Assembly (NCBI GenBank): GCA_050731755.1
Contig: JBOHPP010000091.1
Coordinates: forward strand, 1-21,154
Length of the DNA stretch: 21,154 bases
Direction: 5' to 3'
From: JBOHPP01 sp050731755
GTDB lineage: Bacteria; Methylomirabilota; Methylomirabilia; Rokubacteriales; CSP1-6
Shown: one piece after another, positions 21,095 to 21,154 of the stretch
How positions within the stretch are numbered: position 1 is the stretch's first letter
How the letters are laid out: each line of letters starts with the position of its first letter
Made by a program: the position numbers and the translations under genes
The notes under the pieces: model-generated
What the model was told of the DNA's origin: nothing
Seen by the model: only the letters and a program-made list of their open reading frames with translations
Database searches by the model: none

Positions 21095-21154
21095 ATGAGA
21101 CTCGCGGGAAAGGTCGCGCTCATCACGGGCGGTGCCAGCGGCATGGGTCGGAGT
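21095..21154 (+). CDS. Short-chain dehydrogenase/reductase, N-terminal fragment
   Basis: Only the first 20 residues are in the window: MRLAGKVALITGGASGMGRS. It has the classical SDR start: the first beta strand (KVALITG), then TGxxxGxG (TGGASGMG), the glycine-rich loop that binds NAD(P)H in the Rossmann fold. ATG at 21095 follows an AAGGAGG ribosome site at about 5 nt. It is divergent from the luciferase-like oxidoreductase gene. The two could belong to one degradative pathway, but nothing here shows the substrate. The gene runs off the right edge. Confidence 0.9.
   Translation, partial: MRLAGKVALITGGASGMGRS

Noticed and set aside
1..21154. CRISPR arrays, tRNA/rRNA genes, insertion sequences or prophage
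   Set aside because: No regularly spaced repeats, cloverleaf-like sequence, transposase or integrase motifs, or phage structural genes were seen by eye.

Overview
The window reads as a piece of a high-GC chromosome from an uncultivated-style Gram-negative (diderm) bacterium. It has at least four lipoproteins with lipoboxes, two outer-membrane barrel proteins ending in Phe, exported enzymes and a type IV pilus or type II secretion ATPase. Many GTG/TTG starts and dense gene packing fit lineages such as Rokubacteria/Methylomirabilota or deltaproteobacteria-like soil groups. That placement is inference, because no rRNA or other phylogenetic marker is present. No tRNA, CRISPR array, insertion sequence or integrase was seen.

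Layout. 1-126: tail of a rhodanese. 142-1968 (-): PilB/GspE-type ATPase behind a good sigma-54-like promoter. 2218-3673 (+): a bicupin dioxygenase-like protein and a TPR lipoprotein, tail to tail with a DnaJ-domain protein (3675-4484, -). 4808-4936 (+): possible membrane microprotein. 4964-6109 (-): chromate transporter ChrA, divergent from an MFS permease (6300-7727, +). 7774-8774 (-): translationally coupled lipoprotein pair behind a consensus promoter. 9040-9498 (+): another lipoprotein. 9540-10067 (-): outer-membrane barrel with a strong sigma-70 promoter. 10238-10510 (+): small CxxC protein.

10551-14171 (-): a tightly linked four-gene set made of an exported acetamidase/formamidase, a shortened TAXI-type solute-binding-like protein, a HupE/UreJ_2-type membrane protein and a periplasmic helical-repeat protein. 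The last three are joined by GTGA stop/start overlaps. This is the most system-like locus in the window. 14308-15288 (-): second outer-membrane protein. 15487-15579 (+): a 30-residue proline/lysine-rich microprotein followed by a 15-bp hairpin.

15629-19182 (-): peptide/nickel-type ABC importer operon (binding protein, DppB-like and DppC-like permeases) with its own promoter but no ATPase genes in the window. 19312-19865 (-): two small membrane proteins, the second interrupted by an apparent one-base insertion. 19909-20913 (-): luciferase-like flavin oxidoreductase whose conserved N-terminus extends upstream of every canonical start codon. 21095-end (+): start of a divergent SDR oxidoreductase.

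The window is mostly housekeeping and transport genes. The clearest leads are the formamidase/TAXI/HupE/TPR operon, the frameshifted membrane gene, the LLM protein's missing start, and several promoter or operator structures.
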